A stretch of 40,540 nt of DNA from Candidatus Aalborgicola lynettensis. Lineage in GTDB: Bacteria > Pseudomonadota > Gammaproteobacteria > Burkholderiales > Burkholderiaceae_C. The notes under the pieces were generated by a model. The model searched no databases, was not told where the DNA came from, and worked only from the letters and a program-made list of their open reading frames with translations. Shown here piece by piece: positions 24,953-34,400 of the stretch (position 1 is its first letter; every line of letters begins with the position of its first letter). The stretch spans positions 1 through 40,540 of the forward strand of contig JADJZE010000014.1 of assembly GCA_016719405.1 (NCBI GenBank). The letters are read 5' to 3'. The position numbers were made by a program, and so were the translations under genes.

Positions 24953-26221
24953 CTAGTTTTGAAGGGAGAACTGGGTGGCGGTTTTTCCCATCACCTGCTG
25001 ACGGTGAACTTCCGTCCAGTACATCCAAATGAGCGAAACCCACACCACGCCGTACAGCAGCATGAAGGCACTGGAGCGGATGCCGGTCAGGTCCATCAGC
25101 GCACCGAACATGATGGGCAACACAAAGCCACCCAAACCGCCGGCCAGACCCACCATGCCGCTGATAGCGCCAATGTTGTGCGAGTAATCGTCACTGATGT
25201 ATTTGAAGACGCTGGCCTTGCCAAACGCCATGGCGATACCGAGGATGAACATCAGCACCGTGAAGGCATAGACGTTCAAACCGATGTGGAAAGTAACCGG
25301 GCCGTTGACCGTCATGATAGTGAAATCGGTCTGGGGGTAGGAGAGCAAAAACAGGCAAATCCAGCACACCCACATCACCCACCATGTCACCGAATGGGCG
25401 CCATATTTATCCGACAAGATGCCACCGAACGCGCGCAAAACGCCACCCGGAAGTGAGAAACAAGCTGCCAGCAAAGCGGCCACACGAATATCCAGGCCGT
25501 ACTCACCCACGTAGTACTGCACCATCCACAGCGCCAGCGCCACATAACCGCCAAACACAATGCTGTAGTACTGACAGTACTTGATGACCTTGGGGTCTTT
25601 CAGCGCCTTAAGCTGGTCTCTGAAGCTGACCGTGCTGGGCACCAAGTGCGCCGGGTCGCTGTAGCTGAACATCCAGAACAGGATCAAGGTCCCCAGCATG
25701 ATGGCGGCGTAGACCTGCGGCACCATGGTCCAGCCAAAGGCCACCAAGATCACCGGGGCCACAAACTTATTGACGGCGGAGCCGGAATTGCCCGCGCCAT
25801 ACACCCCCATGGCCATGCCTTTCTTGTTTTGCGGGAACCAGCGCGCCACATAGGGCGTGCCGACCGAAAACGAGCCACCCGCTAGACCAACAAACAACCC
25901 GATGGTGAGGAAGTGCCAATACTCGGAGGCATAACTCATCATCCAAATCGCAGGAACAGTTACCGCCATCAGAGTGGCCAGCACCACACGACCGCCAAAA
26001 CGGTCCGTCCAAATACCCAAAGGGACGCGAATCAGCGAACCCGTGAGGACCGGCATGGACATCAACAAACCAAATTGCGTGGAATTGAGGTTGAGCATCT
26101 TCTTGATCGGAATGCCGATCACGCCAAACATCATCCACACCATGAAACACACCGTGAAGGCCAAGGTACTGACAATCAGAACCGACCATGCTTTTCTTGA
26201 GTTGTTTAAATCAGAGGCCAT
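24953..26221 (-). CDS. narK: NarK1-type nitrate/nitrite MFS transporter
   Basis: An intact 12-helix MFS protein of 422 residues, first gene after the FNR-type promoter. I chose the ATG at 26221 because GGAGA lies six bases before it; an ATG at 26227 would be too close. NarK features: RVPLGIWTDRFGGR (cytoplasmic loop 2-3), GLAGGSFSVGTPYVARWFPQNKKGMAMGVYGAGNSGSAVNKF (first nitrate signature) and GMVGLAGGLGGFVLPIMFG (second signature). NarK1-type proteins are usually regarded as nitrate/proton symporters, NarK2-type as nitrate/nitrite exchangers; which applies here is inferred from the pair order. Confidence 0.93.
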   Translation of the reverse strand: MASDLNNSRKAWSVLIVSTLAFTVCFMVWMMFGVIGIPIKKMLNLNSTQFGLLMSMPVLTGSLIRVPLGIWTDRFGGRVVLATLMAVTVPAIWMMSYASEYWHFLTIGLFVGLAGGSFSVGTPYVARWFPQNKKGMAMGVYGAGNSGSAVNKFVAPVILVAFGWTMVPQVYAAIMLGTLILFWMFSYSDPAHLVPSTVSFRDQLKALKDPKVIKYCQYYSIVFGGYVALALWMVQYYVGEYGLDIRVAALLAACFSLPGGVLRAFGGILSDKYGAHSVTWWVMWVCWICLFLLSYPQTDFTIMTVNGPVTFHIGLNVYAFTVLMFILGIAMAFGKASVFKYISDDYSHNIGAISGMVGLAGGLGGFVLPIMFGALMDLTGIRSSAFMLLYGVVWVSLIWMYWTEVHRQQVMGKTATQFSLQN

Positions 26222-26304
26222 TTTCATTCTCCAGAAACGTGGCATGACTATCGCCTGTGGTGCGGGTTATTACTATCCACCATTGGCACAAGCGACCCAG
26301 GAAA

Positions 26305-26348
26305 AAAGAACTACTACCGACGCAACCTACTACGCCTAAAGAACTACT
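26305..26348 (-). repeat. Spaced direct repeat in the narK1 promoter region
   Basis: AAAGAACTACT occurs at 26305-26315 and 26338-26348, exactly 33 bases apart, about three helical turns. The upstream copy overlaps the predicted -10 box. Several TACT-containing heptamers around them loosely resemble NarL sites, but the match is weak. Confidence 0.55.
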
Positions 26349-26370
26349 CCCCCACCAAAAACCGATTCAT

Positions 26371-26384
26371 TTGACCTGTATCAA
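26371..26384 (-). promoter_or_regulatory. FNR box for the narK1K2GHJI operon
   Basis: On the minus strand TTGATACAGGTCAA matches the FNR consensus TTGAT-N4-ATCAA except for one base in the second half-site. It overlaps the narL stop and lies about 150 bases upstream of narK1. A candidate -10, TAGTTC, is centred about 34 bases downstream, close to the spacing of class II FNR promoters. This fits oxygen-controlled transcription of the nar genes. Confidence 0.75.
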
Positions 26385-27067
26385 CCCAATTCCTGCGCCG
26401 CCGCGTATATGGCAGCCTGCACCCGCGAACTGAGTTGCAATTTGCGCAGAATATGCTGTACATGCACCTTGACGGTGGTCTCTGCAATGTCCAGATTGCG
26501 GGCGATGACCTTATTACTGTCGCCCTGCGCAATCAGCACCAGCACCTCCCGTTCGCGGCTCGACAACAAGGCCAGCCCGCTGACATTCGATTGCTCCGCG
26601 GTGCCCGGTGCATTCAAACCGGGCGACTCCGCCGGAGCTTTGGCCCGGAACGCGGTCACCAGCTTGGTCATCAGTTCCGGGCTGACCACCGACTCGCCCG
26701 CAAGCACCTTGACGATGGAATCACACAGGTGCTCGGACTCCACCGTTTTGAGCAAATAGCCGTCCGCGCCAGCCTGCAGGGCGGCCGCCAGATCGTCTTC
26801 GTTTTCGCTCACCGTGAGCATCAAAATACGGGCAAGGGGGGCGGCGTCTTTCAGGGCTGCAATGCCATCTACTCCGCGCACGCCCGGCAAATGGTTGTCC
26901 AGAAGAATCACATCGGGTGTGCCACGTTGCAGGCAGCGCAGTGCTTCGCCTACATCACCGGCCTGGCCGCTCACCTCAAACCGTCCATCCTGTGACAACA
27001 AGGCGGTCAGCCCACGGCGAAACAGGTTGTGGTCGTCGACCACCAAAAGTTGTATCAATTTAGTCAT
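26381..27067 (-). CDS. narL: NarL-type response regulator
   Basis: A DNA-binding response regulator for nitrate. The receiver domain (about 1-125) has D11 and D12, the phosphoacceptor D57 (ILLDNHLPG), T85 and K107. The LuxR/NarL helix-turn-helix is at about 165-225 (LSSREREVLVLIAQGDSNKVIARNLDIAETTVKVHVQHILRKL). It has 228 residues. The gene overlaps narX by four bases and lies directly upstream of the narK1 promoter, its probable target. Confidence 0.95.
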   Translation of the reverse strand: MTKLIQLLVVDDHNLFRRGLTALLSQDGRFEVSGQAGDVGEALRCLQRGTPDVILLDNHLPGVRGVDGIAALKDAAPLARILMLTVSENEDDLAAALQAGADGYLLKTVESEHLCDSIVKVLAGESVVSPELMTKLVTAFRAKAPAESPGLNAPGTAEQSNVSGLALLSSREREVLVLIAQGDSNKVIARNLDIAETTVKVHVQHILRKLQLSSRVQAAIYAAAQELG

Positions 27068-28959
27068 TTGGCATCGGCCTTGGATGTCATCACCATGACC
27101 GGGTGGCTTGGCAAGATGAGGGTGACGGTACTGCCCTGCCCTTTTTGGGACACCACCTGAACCTGGGCACCAATCCGGTCAGCGCGTTCACGCATGATTT
27201 TCATGCCCACATGGGTATGCCCATGGGTCGCATCGGCTTCAAAACCGCCACCATTGTCACGCACCGAAAACCGCCAGCTGGGGCCCTTTTCAACGTCCAC
27301 AGCCACCTGCGTGGCCCCGGCATGTTTGCGTACATTGGACAAGGCCTCCTGCACCACATGCAAGACCTGCACTTGCACGTCAGGGGGTAGCGGCAAACCT
27401 TGGCCACGCATGTGCAAATTCGCCGACAAACCCGTCTGGTGTTTGAATTTTTGCAGTGTCTCGTGCAAGGCGCGTTCGATATCGTCGGTATTGGTGCGGG
27501 TTCGAAAATGCACCAGCAATTCGCGCACGTCGCTGATACTCTCGCGCAAGCCCATGTCCAACTCGTCCAGCGCCGTCTGCACCTGCTGGGCCTGCGCCTT
27601 CTGGCTGGCACTGCGCAACAGCTGTACCTGTATTTTGAGAAATGCCAGCGACTGTGCAATGGAATCGTGCAACTCGCGCGCCAGCAGGGTGCGCTCCTCC
27701 CCGACGGCCGTTTCGCGCTCCAGAGCGGCCGCACGAAGCCCTTCCAGCGCACTCGCCAAGTGACTGGCCAACGCATCCAGAAGCTCAACTTCATCGGGGC
27801 GCAAATTGACGGCGTTGCGAAAAAATAAATCAATCTCCCCCAGCAAACGCTGCTGCAGGCGAATCGGCACACTCACCAGGTTTTCATACCCCGCCCGCGC
27901 ACAATTGCGCATGGGCGCGGCATCGCTGCTGCGGATGGGAATCACCCGGGTGCGGGCGTCTGGCTGCAAGTTGCCACAGGCGCAAGCCCCCATCAACACA
28001 TCGCGCTCACCTTCTACCATGTCTTGCGGGAAGCAGTCAGCGGCCAGCATCAGGTAGCGTTGACTGGCCTCATCGGCCCACCGCACGGCCACGGCATCGG
28101 CCTTCATCACCGCCCGCACACGCTGCGCAAAACCCTTGGACAGTTCTTCAATGGTGCTGGCACTGGCCAGAAAAGCGCTCACCTCATACAGTGTTTCAAT
28201 GCGGGCACGCTGCGCTTCAATGTGCTGTGTTTTGGTCAGCACCTGTGCCTCCAGCCCGTCATACATGGATTGCAACTGCCGGGCCATGCCGTTAAATCCG
28301 GTGGCAACCTGGCCAAATTCGTCCTGCGTGTCGACGTCAATGCGAACTGCAAAATCGCCCGCCTCGATATTACGCAGGCCCTGGCGCAGTTGCGCCAGCG
28401 GGTTGATGACATACAAATAGCCGGTATACACCATGACCACGGCACTGCCGATAGCCATGGCCATCATTCCCAACTGGAACAAATTGAGGATGGCCGTCAA
28501 ACGCGACATTTGCTGCTCGATCGACAATACAAAGCGATCAATCGCGTCCACAAACGCCGCCGCCGTCAACAAAGACGCATCGGCCCCCGGCGGCTGATCC
28601 TGCAACCACTGGGTACGCTGCACGGCCCATAACCGTTCCACTGCGGTAAATTGTGCCCGCGCATGGTCATCCCACGGAACAAACAAAGGTCGCGACGGAT
28701 CACCGGCACGCAACACACCCAGGCTGCTGTCAAACTGCGCCACCAACACCCGCACATCGTCCCGTGCCACCCCGGCTTGCACGCTGCTGGCCAGCCGCCA
28801 CGTCTGCATGCGCATGCGCCCGGCTTCGTTGACGGCGGCAGCACCCCCTTCCAGTTGCCAGGTGACCCACAAGGTCAGGCTAATCGACGCCAGGGCGACC
28901 AGCAACAGCGCCGTGCCAATACGTACCAGCTTGCGGGAAAGTGAAACCGTGGGATGCAT
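27064..28959 (-). CDS. narX: NarX-type nitrate sensor histidine kinase
   Basis: A membrane sensor for nitrate/nitrite, 631 residues. The first membrane helix is at about 12-35. The periplasmic P-box (GGAAAVNEAGRMRMQTWRLA, about 38-57) binds the anion. The second helix is at about 160-182, followed by a HAMP domain (about 183-235). The central GAF-like module includes a Cys cluster (C326, C328, C353) as in NarX/NarQ. H431 in ARELHDSIAQSLA is the phosphorylated His of the HisKA_3 type. An ATP-binding domain follows (EALSNVRKHAGA; DNGGGF). It overlaps narL at its 3' end and is divergent from rpoH. Confidence 0.95.
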   Translation of the reverse strand: MHPTVSLSRKLVRIGTALLLVALASISLTLWVTWQLEGGAAAVNEAGRMRMQTWRLASSVQAGVARDDVRVLVAQFDSSLGVLRAGDPSRPLFVPWDDHARAQFTAVERLWAVQRTQWLQDQPPGADASLLTAAAFVDAIDRFVLSIEQQMSRLTAILNLFQLGMMAMAIGSAVVMVYTGYLYVINPLAQLRQGLRNIEAGDFAVRIDVDTQDEFGQVATGFNGMARQLQSMYDGLEAQVLTKTQHIEAQRARIETLYEVSAFLASASTIEELSKGFAQRVRAVMKADAVAVRWADEASQRYLMLAADCFPQDMVEGERDVLMGACACGNLQPDARTRVIPIRSSDAAPMRNCARAGYENLVSVPIRLQQRLLGEIDLFFRNAVNLRPDEVELLDALASHLASALEGLRAAALERETAVGEERTLLARELHDSIAQSLAFLKIQVQLLRSASQKAQAQQVQTALDELDMGLRESISDVRELLVHFRTRTNTDDIERALHETLQKFKHQTGLSANLHMRGQGLPLPPDVQVQVLHVVQEALSNVRKHAGATQVAVDVEKGPSWRFSVRDNGGGFEADATHGHTHVGMKIMRERADRIGAQVQVVSQKGQGSTVTLILPSHPVMVMTSKADAK

Positions 28960-29025
28960 CCCCCTAGGTTAACCGCCCGGCCGCCCTCCAATGCCCCGCA
29001 CAAAAAAAGGGGTTGAACTTTTTGA

Positions 29026-29052
29026 TTGGCACTCACTCACAGAGAGTGCTAA
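29026..29052 (+). promoter_or_regulatory. CIRCE element (HrcA operator) upstream of rpoH
   Basis: TTGGCACTC (29026-29034), nine bases, then GAGTGCTAA (29044-29052) matches CIRCE (TTAGCACTC-N9-GAGTGCTAA) with one mismatch. It ends 29 bases before the rpoH ATG. A weak promoter, TTGGCA with TAACAT (29050-29055), would overlap it. HrcA bound here would repress the heat-shock sigma factor. Confidence 0.9.
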
Positions 29053-29081
29053 CATTACGCCATTACATAAGGAGTTCGGGT

Positions 29082-30023
29082 ATGACACTGCAATATGGAT
29101 CTGCAAACGCCGCCTTGGCCATTGCCAACCCATGGGCGATGGTTCCGTCTCTGGGCCATCTGGATGCGTATATTTCGGCCGCCAACCGCATGCCCATGCT
29201 GACCCTGGAGGAAGAGCAGGCCTATGCGCGCAAGCTGAAAATTGACAACGACCTTGAGGCTGCCGGTAAGTTAGTGCTCTCTCACCTGCGTTTGGTGGTC
29301 TCGGTTTCGCGCCAGTACCTGGGCTACGGCCTACCCCATGGCGATCTGATCCAGGAAGGCAATGTGGGCCTGATGAAAGCCGTCAAGCGCTTTGACCCCG
29401 ACCAGGGCGTGCGCCTGGTGAGCTACGCGCTGCACTGGATCAAGGCCGAAATTCACGAATACATCCTGAAAAACTGGCGCATGGTCAAGGTGGCCACCAC
29501 CAAGGCCCAGCGCAAGCTGTTCTTCAACCTGCGCTCCATGAAGCAGCGCTTCAAGAGCGACGACGCCGCCGCCGACCTGGACACCCACCGCAACACGCTC
29601 AGCCCGGAGCAGGTGCAAACCATGGCCCGTGAGCTCAATGTCAAGCCCGAAGAGGTGCTGGAGATGGAAACCCGCATGTCGGGAGGCGACGTTTTGCTCG
29701 ACCCCAGTCCCTCCGACGAGGGCGAAGAGGCTTATGGCCCCATTGCCTACCTGACCGACAGCAGCCATGAACCCATCGCCATGATTGAGGCCCACCAGCG
29801 CGACGTGCTGGCCACCGATGGCATCACCGCTGCCCTGGACGGTCTGGACGCCCGCAGCCGCCGCATCGTGGAGGAGCGCTGGCTCAAGGTCAACGACGAC
29901 AACTCCGGCGGCATGACCCTGCACGAACTGGCCTCCGAATACGGCGTCAGCGCCGAGCGCATCCGCCAGATTGAAGTGGCGGCCATGAAAAAGATGAAAA
30001 CCACACTGGCGGCGTACGCCTGA
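29082..30023 (+). CDS. rpoH: Heat-shock sigma factor sigma-32
   Basis: Directs RNA polymerase to heat-shock promoters. The ATG at 29082 has AAGGAG eight bases before it and gives 313 residues. Region 2 is clear (LVLSHLRLVVSVSRQYLGYGLPHGDLIQEGNVGLMKAVKRFDPDQGVRLVSYALHWIKAEIHEYI, about 60-125). The RpoH box follows (AQRKLFFNLRSMKQRF), which separates sigma-32 from RpoD/RpoS. Region 4 lies at about 255-310 (ELASEYGVSAERIRQIEVAAMKKMK). A terminator follows 49 bases after the stop, so it is probably monocistronic. The CIRCE element upstream links it to HrcA. Confidence 0.96.
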   Translation: MTLQYGSANAALAIANPWAMVPSLGHLDAYISAANRMPMLTLEEEQAYARKLKIDNDLEAAGKLVLSHLRLVVSVSRQYLGYGLPHGDLIQEGNVGLMKAVKRFDPDQGVRLVSYALHWIKAEIHEYILKNWRMVKVATTKAQRKLFFNLRSMKQRFKSDDAAADLDTHRNTLSPEQVQTMARELNVKPEEVLEMETRMSGGDVLLDPSPSDEGEEAYGPIAYLTDSSHEPIAMIEAHQRDVLATDGITAALDGLDARSRRIVEERWLKVNDDNSGGMTLHELASEYGVSAERIRQIEVAAMKKMKTTLAAYA

Positions 30024-30071
30024 GCACTGGCGCCAGCCCGGCGCCCTTGCAAAGCCACCCTGCTCCATCCC

Positions 30072-30102
30072 AGCCCCTGCGTGCAAGTCCAGGGGCTTTT
30101 TT
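30072..30102 (+). terminator. Rho-independent terminator of rpoH
   Basis: AGCCCCTG (30072-30079) and CAGGGGCT (30090-30097) form a perfect 8-base stem with a 10-base loop, followed by a run of six T. Confidence 0.92.
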
Positions 30103-30124
30103 ACGCTCAATTGCTACTATTTCT

Positions 30125-30159
30125 ATAGCTACTCCCGCATACCAGACGTGCGGAAATGG
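30125..30159 (+). repeat. REP-like palindromic element, copy 3
   Basis: Same layout as the imuB copies (TAGCTAC, then a short stem CCGCA/TGCGG, then AAATGGCC), preceded by TTGCTAC. It is diverged in the arms and lies just after the rpoH terminator. Confidence 0.65.
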
Positions 30160-30252
30160 CCAAAATGGACCAATAACCACGCCAAGGTCTCTGCGCGACT
30201 GGGCATACGGGTCAACAAGGTCCCAGCGGTGTTTAGCCGTCGTGCAAAAACA

Positions 30253-30287
30253 GTAGCTGCTTGCGCCCATCCAGCGTGCGCAATGGG
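30253..30287 (+). repeat. REP-like palindromic element, copy 4
   Basis: GTAGCTGCTTGCGC, a loop and GTGCGCAATGGG match the dispersed element, with arms TTGCGC and GCGCAA. Together with copy 3 it fills most of the 284-base stretch between rpoH and the alcohol dehydrogenase gene; no gene is supported there. Confidence 0.7.
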
Positions 30288-30307
30288 CTATTTTGGCCCC
30301 ATCAATT

Positions 30308-31324
30308 TCAGCTTAAGTCCGCGTCCAACACCACCCGGTAGCGCGCCTTGCCGGAGCGCAAATGGTCCAGCGCGTCGTTGACCCGGCCCATAGGAAAGTG
30401 TTCCACCTGCGGCGCAATGCCGTGTCGAACACAGAACTCCATCATTTTGACCAGCACCGTGGGCGACGGCGTGGGCGAGGCCGAAATACTGCGCTGCCAC
30501 GACAGCAGGCCGCCGGTTTTTACTTTCATCGCTTCCGTTACCACCCCCACCATGTGCATACGGCCCTTGGGCGCCAGGGTATTGATCAACGCGTCCCACT
30601 CCAGGCTGGCGCCGACGGTAACCAGCAAAAAGTCCAGCGTGCCGGCGATCGCCTTGAGTTCTTTCACGTCCACGCTGCTCACCGTCTTGTGCGCGCCCAG
30701 CAACAAGGCTTCTTCACGCTTGGACGGGGACGAGGTAAAGGCTGTCACCTCGCAGCCCCAAGCGCGCGCAAATTTAACGGCCAGGTGGCCCAAGCCGCCA
30801 ATGCCCACTACGCCCACTTTGTCGGTGGGCTTGATGCCGTGGATGACGAAGGGCAAAAATGCCGTGCCACCGCCGCACATCAGCGGCCCGGCGCTGGCAG
30901 GGTCCAGCCCGGCGGGCACCGGCAATGCCCAACTCCAGTGGGCGCGCACACGGTCGGCAAAACCCCCGTGGCGGCCAATGATGGTGGGCTGGCGTTTGGT
31001 GCACAGGTTTTGCTCACCACCCATGCAAAAGTTGCAATGGCAGCAACTGCTGCTGTGCCAGCCAAGGCCCACGCGCTGGCCCACACTACGGCCTTTGGCC
31101 TGGTCACCCACGGCCACCACGGTGCCAATCACCTCGTGGCCGGGCACCAGTGGGTAGGTGGCGGGAAACCACTCGCTGTCGACCATGGCCAGATCGGAGT
31201 GGCACACGCCGCAGTACTCCACGGCAATTTCCACTTCCTCCGGGTGCAAGGCGCCGGGATCAAAGTCCAGCCGCTCCAATGCACTGCCTGCCTTGGTTGC
31301 AGCCCATCCGCGAAATGTGGTCAT
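30308..31324 (-). CDS. Zinc-dependent alcohol dehydrogenase (NAD(P)-dependent)
   Basis: A medium-chain dehydrogenase/reductase of 338 residues, probably reducing or oxidising aldehydes and alcohols. The catalytic zinc site has CGVCHSD (about 38-44) and GHEVIG (about 63-68). The structural zinc loop is CCHCNFCMGGEQNLC (about 94-108). The coenzyme fold has VGVVGIGGLGHLAVKFARAWG (about 173-193). The pattern is closest to the YahK/AdhC branch, usually NADP-dependent. It is divergent from valS and stands alone. Confidence 0.92.
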   Translation of the reverse strand: MTTFRGWAATKAGSALERLDFDPGALHPEEVEIAVEYCGVCHSDLAMVDSEWFPATYPLVPGHEVIGTVVAVGDQAKGRSVGQRVGLGWHSSSCCHCNFCMGGEQNLCTKRQPTIIGRHGGFADRVRAHWSWALPVPAGLDPASAGPLMCGGGTAFLPFVIHGIKPTDKVGVVGIGGLGHLAVKFARAWGCEVTAFTSSPSKREEALLLGAHKTVSSVDVKELKAIAGTLDFLLVTVGASLEWDALINTLAPKGRMHMVGVVTEAMKVKTGGLLSWQRSISASPTPSPTVLVKMMEFCVRHGIAPQVEHFPMGRVNDALDHLRSGKARYRVVLDADLS

Positions 31325-31479
31325 TGCCGTGTCTCCTCAAACTGTGTGGCGGTGTGCCATTTTCCGCAGGTTAACTGGTTTTGACGCCCAACGGGGTGGC
31401 GCCCTGTAAATCGCGGGACAAGGCGGGCGCACGGCTGCAGCCCGGTAAAATCACCGGTTCCTCCGAACACACCGCCACC

Positions 31480-34400
31480 ATGACCGACTCTGCCACCACC
31501 CCTCCCGCTCAACCCATCCAGCCCGGCCTGCAATCGCTGTCCAAATCGTTCGAGCCCGCCGCGCTGGAAGCCCGCTGGGGCCCCGAGTGGGAGCAACGCG
31601 GTTATGGCGTGGCGGGTTTTCGCGGCACGCAGGCACCGCAGGCCGGTCAGCCCTCTTTTGCCATTCAGCTGCCGCCACCCAATGTGACCGGCACCCTGCA
31701 CATGGGCCACGCGTTTAACCAGACCATCATGGACAGCCTGACGCGTTACCACCGCATGGCGGGCTTCAATACCGCGTGGATTCCCGGCACCGACCATGCT
31801 GGCATTGCCACCCAGATCGTGGTGGAGCGGCAGTTGCAAGAGCAAAAGGTTAGCCGCCACGACCTGGGCCGCGAAGCCTTTGTACAGAAAGTGTGGGAGT
31901 GGAAAGAGAAGTCCGGCAACATCATTACCAACCAGATGCGCCGCATGGGCGACACGGTGGACTGGAGCCGCGAATACTTCACCATGGACGACAAGCTGTC
32001 CAAAACGGTGACCGAAACCTTTGTGCAGCTCTACCAGCAAGGCCTGATTTACCGTGGCAAACGCCTGGTCAACTGGGACCCGGTGCTGATGAGCGCCGTG
32101 AGCGATTTGGAAGTGGAGAGCGAAGAAGAAGACGGCAGCATGTGGCACATTCGCTACCCGTTTGCCGACGGCCCACAAATGGTCAACGGCGAGCTGGTGG
32201 CAGGCCTGGTGGTAGCCACCACCCGCCCCGAGACCATGCTGGGCGACGTGGCCGCCATGGTGCACCCCGAAGACGAACGGTATGCCCACCTGATTGGCAA
32301 ACACGTCACCCTGCCCCTGTGCGGCCGCACCATCCCCATCATTGCCGACGACTACGTGGACAAAGCCTTCGGCACCGGCGTGGTCAAGGTCACCCCGGCG
32401 CACGACCAGAACGACTACCAAGTGGGCCAGCGCCACAAGCTGCCCATGATCTGCATACTGACGCTGGACGCCAAAATCGACAGCAACGCACCTGCTGCCT
32501 ATGTCGGCATGGACCGCTTTGCCGCCCGCAAACAAATCGTCAAAGATCTGGACGCGTTAGGCCTGCTGGTGGAAGTGAAAAAACACAAGCTGATGGTGCC
32601 GCGCTGCGCCCGCACCGGCCAGGTCATTGAGCCCATGCTCACCGACCAGTGGTTTGTGGCCATGAATAAAGCCCCCACGCTCCCCCCTGCGGGTGGTTCG
32701 CTGCCCCCCGAGGGGGCCATCCCCGGCTTGGGGCGGCCCGGCGCCGGGGAACCGGTCAGCGATATGCGCTCCATCGCCCAAAAAGCGATTGACGCGGTGC
32801 AGAGTGGCGAAGTGCGCTTTGTGCCCGAGAACTGGATCAACACCTACAACCAGTGGATGAACAACATCACTGACTGGTGCATCAGCCGCCAGTTGTGGTG
32901 GGGGCACCAGATTCCGGCCTGGTATGACGAAGACGGCAAGGTGTACGTGGCCCGCAACGAAGCCGAAGCACAGGCCCAAGCCCCAGGTAAAACGCTGCGC
33001 CGCGATGAAGATGTCTTAGACACTTGGTACTCATCGGCGTTGGTGCCTTTCAGCACGATGGGCTGGCCGAACAGCGACACAGTAGCTGGCGAGCGTGCCG
33101 GGGCTGCACGCAGCGATTTGGCGAGCGCAGCGAGTATGAGCAAGGGCAGTCCCGGTGCGATCGACAGCGGCGCAACAGCGGGCAACCTGAGCGACTACGA
33201 CCTCTATTTACCCAGCAGCGTCCTGGTAACCGGCTACGACATCATCTTCTTCTGGGTCGCCCGCATGATCATGATGACCACGCACTTCACCGGTCGCGTG
33301 CCCTTCAAACATGTCTACATCCACGGCCTGGTCAAAGACTCGCAAGGCAAAAAGATGAGCAAGAGTGAAGGCAACGTGCTCGACCCTGTGGACCTGATCG
33401 ACGGCATCGCATTGGCTCCCTTGCTCGACAAACGCACCACCGGCCTGCGCAAACCGGAAACCGCACCGGCAGTGCGCAAAAACACCGAAAAAGAATTCCC
33501 CGAAGGCATCCCCGCCTACGGCGCCGACGCGTTGCGTTTTACCTTCGCCGCACTCGCCTCACTGGGCCGCAGCATCAACTTTGACAGCAAACGCTGCGAG
33601 GGCTACCGCAACTTCTGCAACAAACTGTGGAACGCCACCCGCTTTGTGCTAATGAACTGCGAGGGCCAGGACTGTGGCCTGAGCGAACACGCCAGCGCAT
33701 CGTGCGCCAGTGGTGGCTACCTGGAATTCAGCGCCGCCGACCGCTGGATCGTCTCGCTGCTGCAAAAGGTCGAGGCCGAGGTGGCGCAAGGCTTTGCCGA
33801 CTACCGCCTGGACAACGTCGCCAACACGGTCTATGACTTCGTCTGGAACGAGTTCTGCGACTGGTACCTCGAAATTGCCAAAGTACAAATCCAAACTGGC
33901 ACGCCCGAGCAGCAACGCGCCACCCGCCGCACCCTGATCCGCACGCTGGAAACCATCCTGCGCCTGGCCCACCCCATCATCCCCTTCATCACCGAAGAAC
34001 TGTGGCAAAAGGTGGCGCCCGTGGCCGGTCGCTCCGGCCCGTCCATCAGCATCGCCGCTTACCCCGTCAGCCAGCCTGAGCGCATTGACGAAGCCGCCCT
34101 GGCCTTTGTTGCCAAGCTCAAGCTGCTGGTGGACGCCTGCCGCAACTTGCGTGGTGAAATGAATGTGTCCCCCGCCACGCGCCTACCCTTGTTTGTGGTG
34201 GCCCAAACCGCCACCGAAAAAACCTTCTTGCAAACCAGCGCCCCGGTGCTGCAAGCCCTGGCCAAACTCAACGAAGTGAAAGTGTTCGACGACGAAGCCG
34301 CCTGGGCCACCGCCGCGCAGGCCGCGCCTGTGGCCGTGGTGGGCGATGCCCGCGTATGCCTGTTTGTGGAAGTGGATGTGGCCGCTGAAAAACTGCGCCT

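Noticed and set aside
31321..32535. 404-codon minus-strand frame opposite valS
   Set aside because: Shadow of the valS N-terminal half; His/Val/Gly-rich with no family match.
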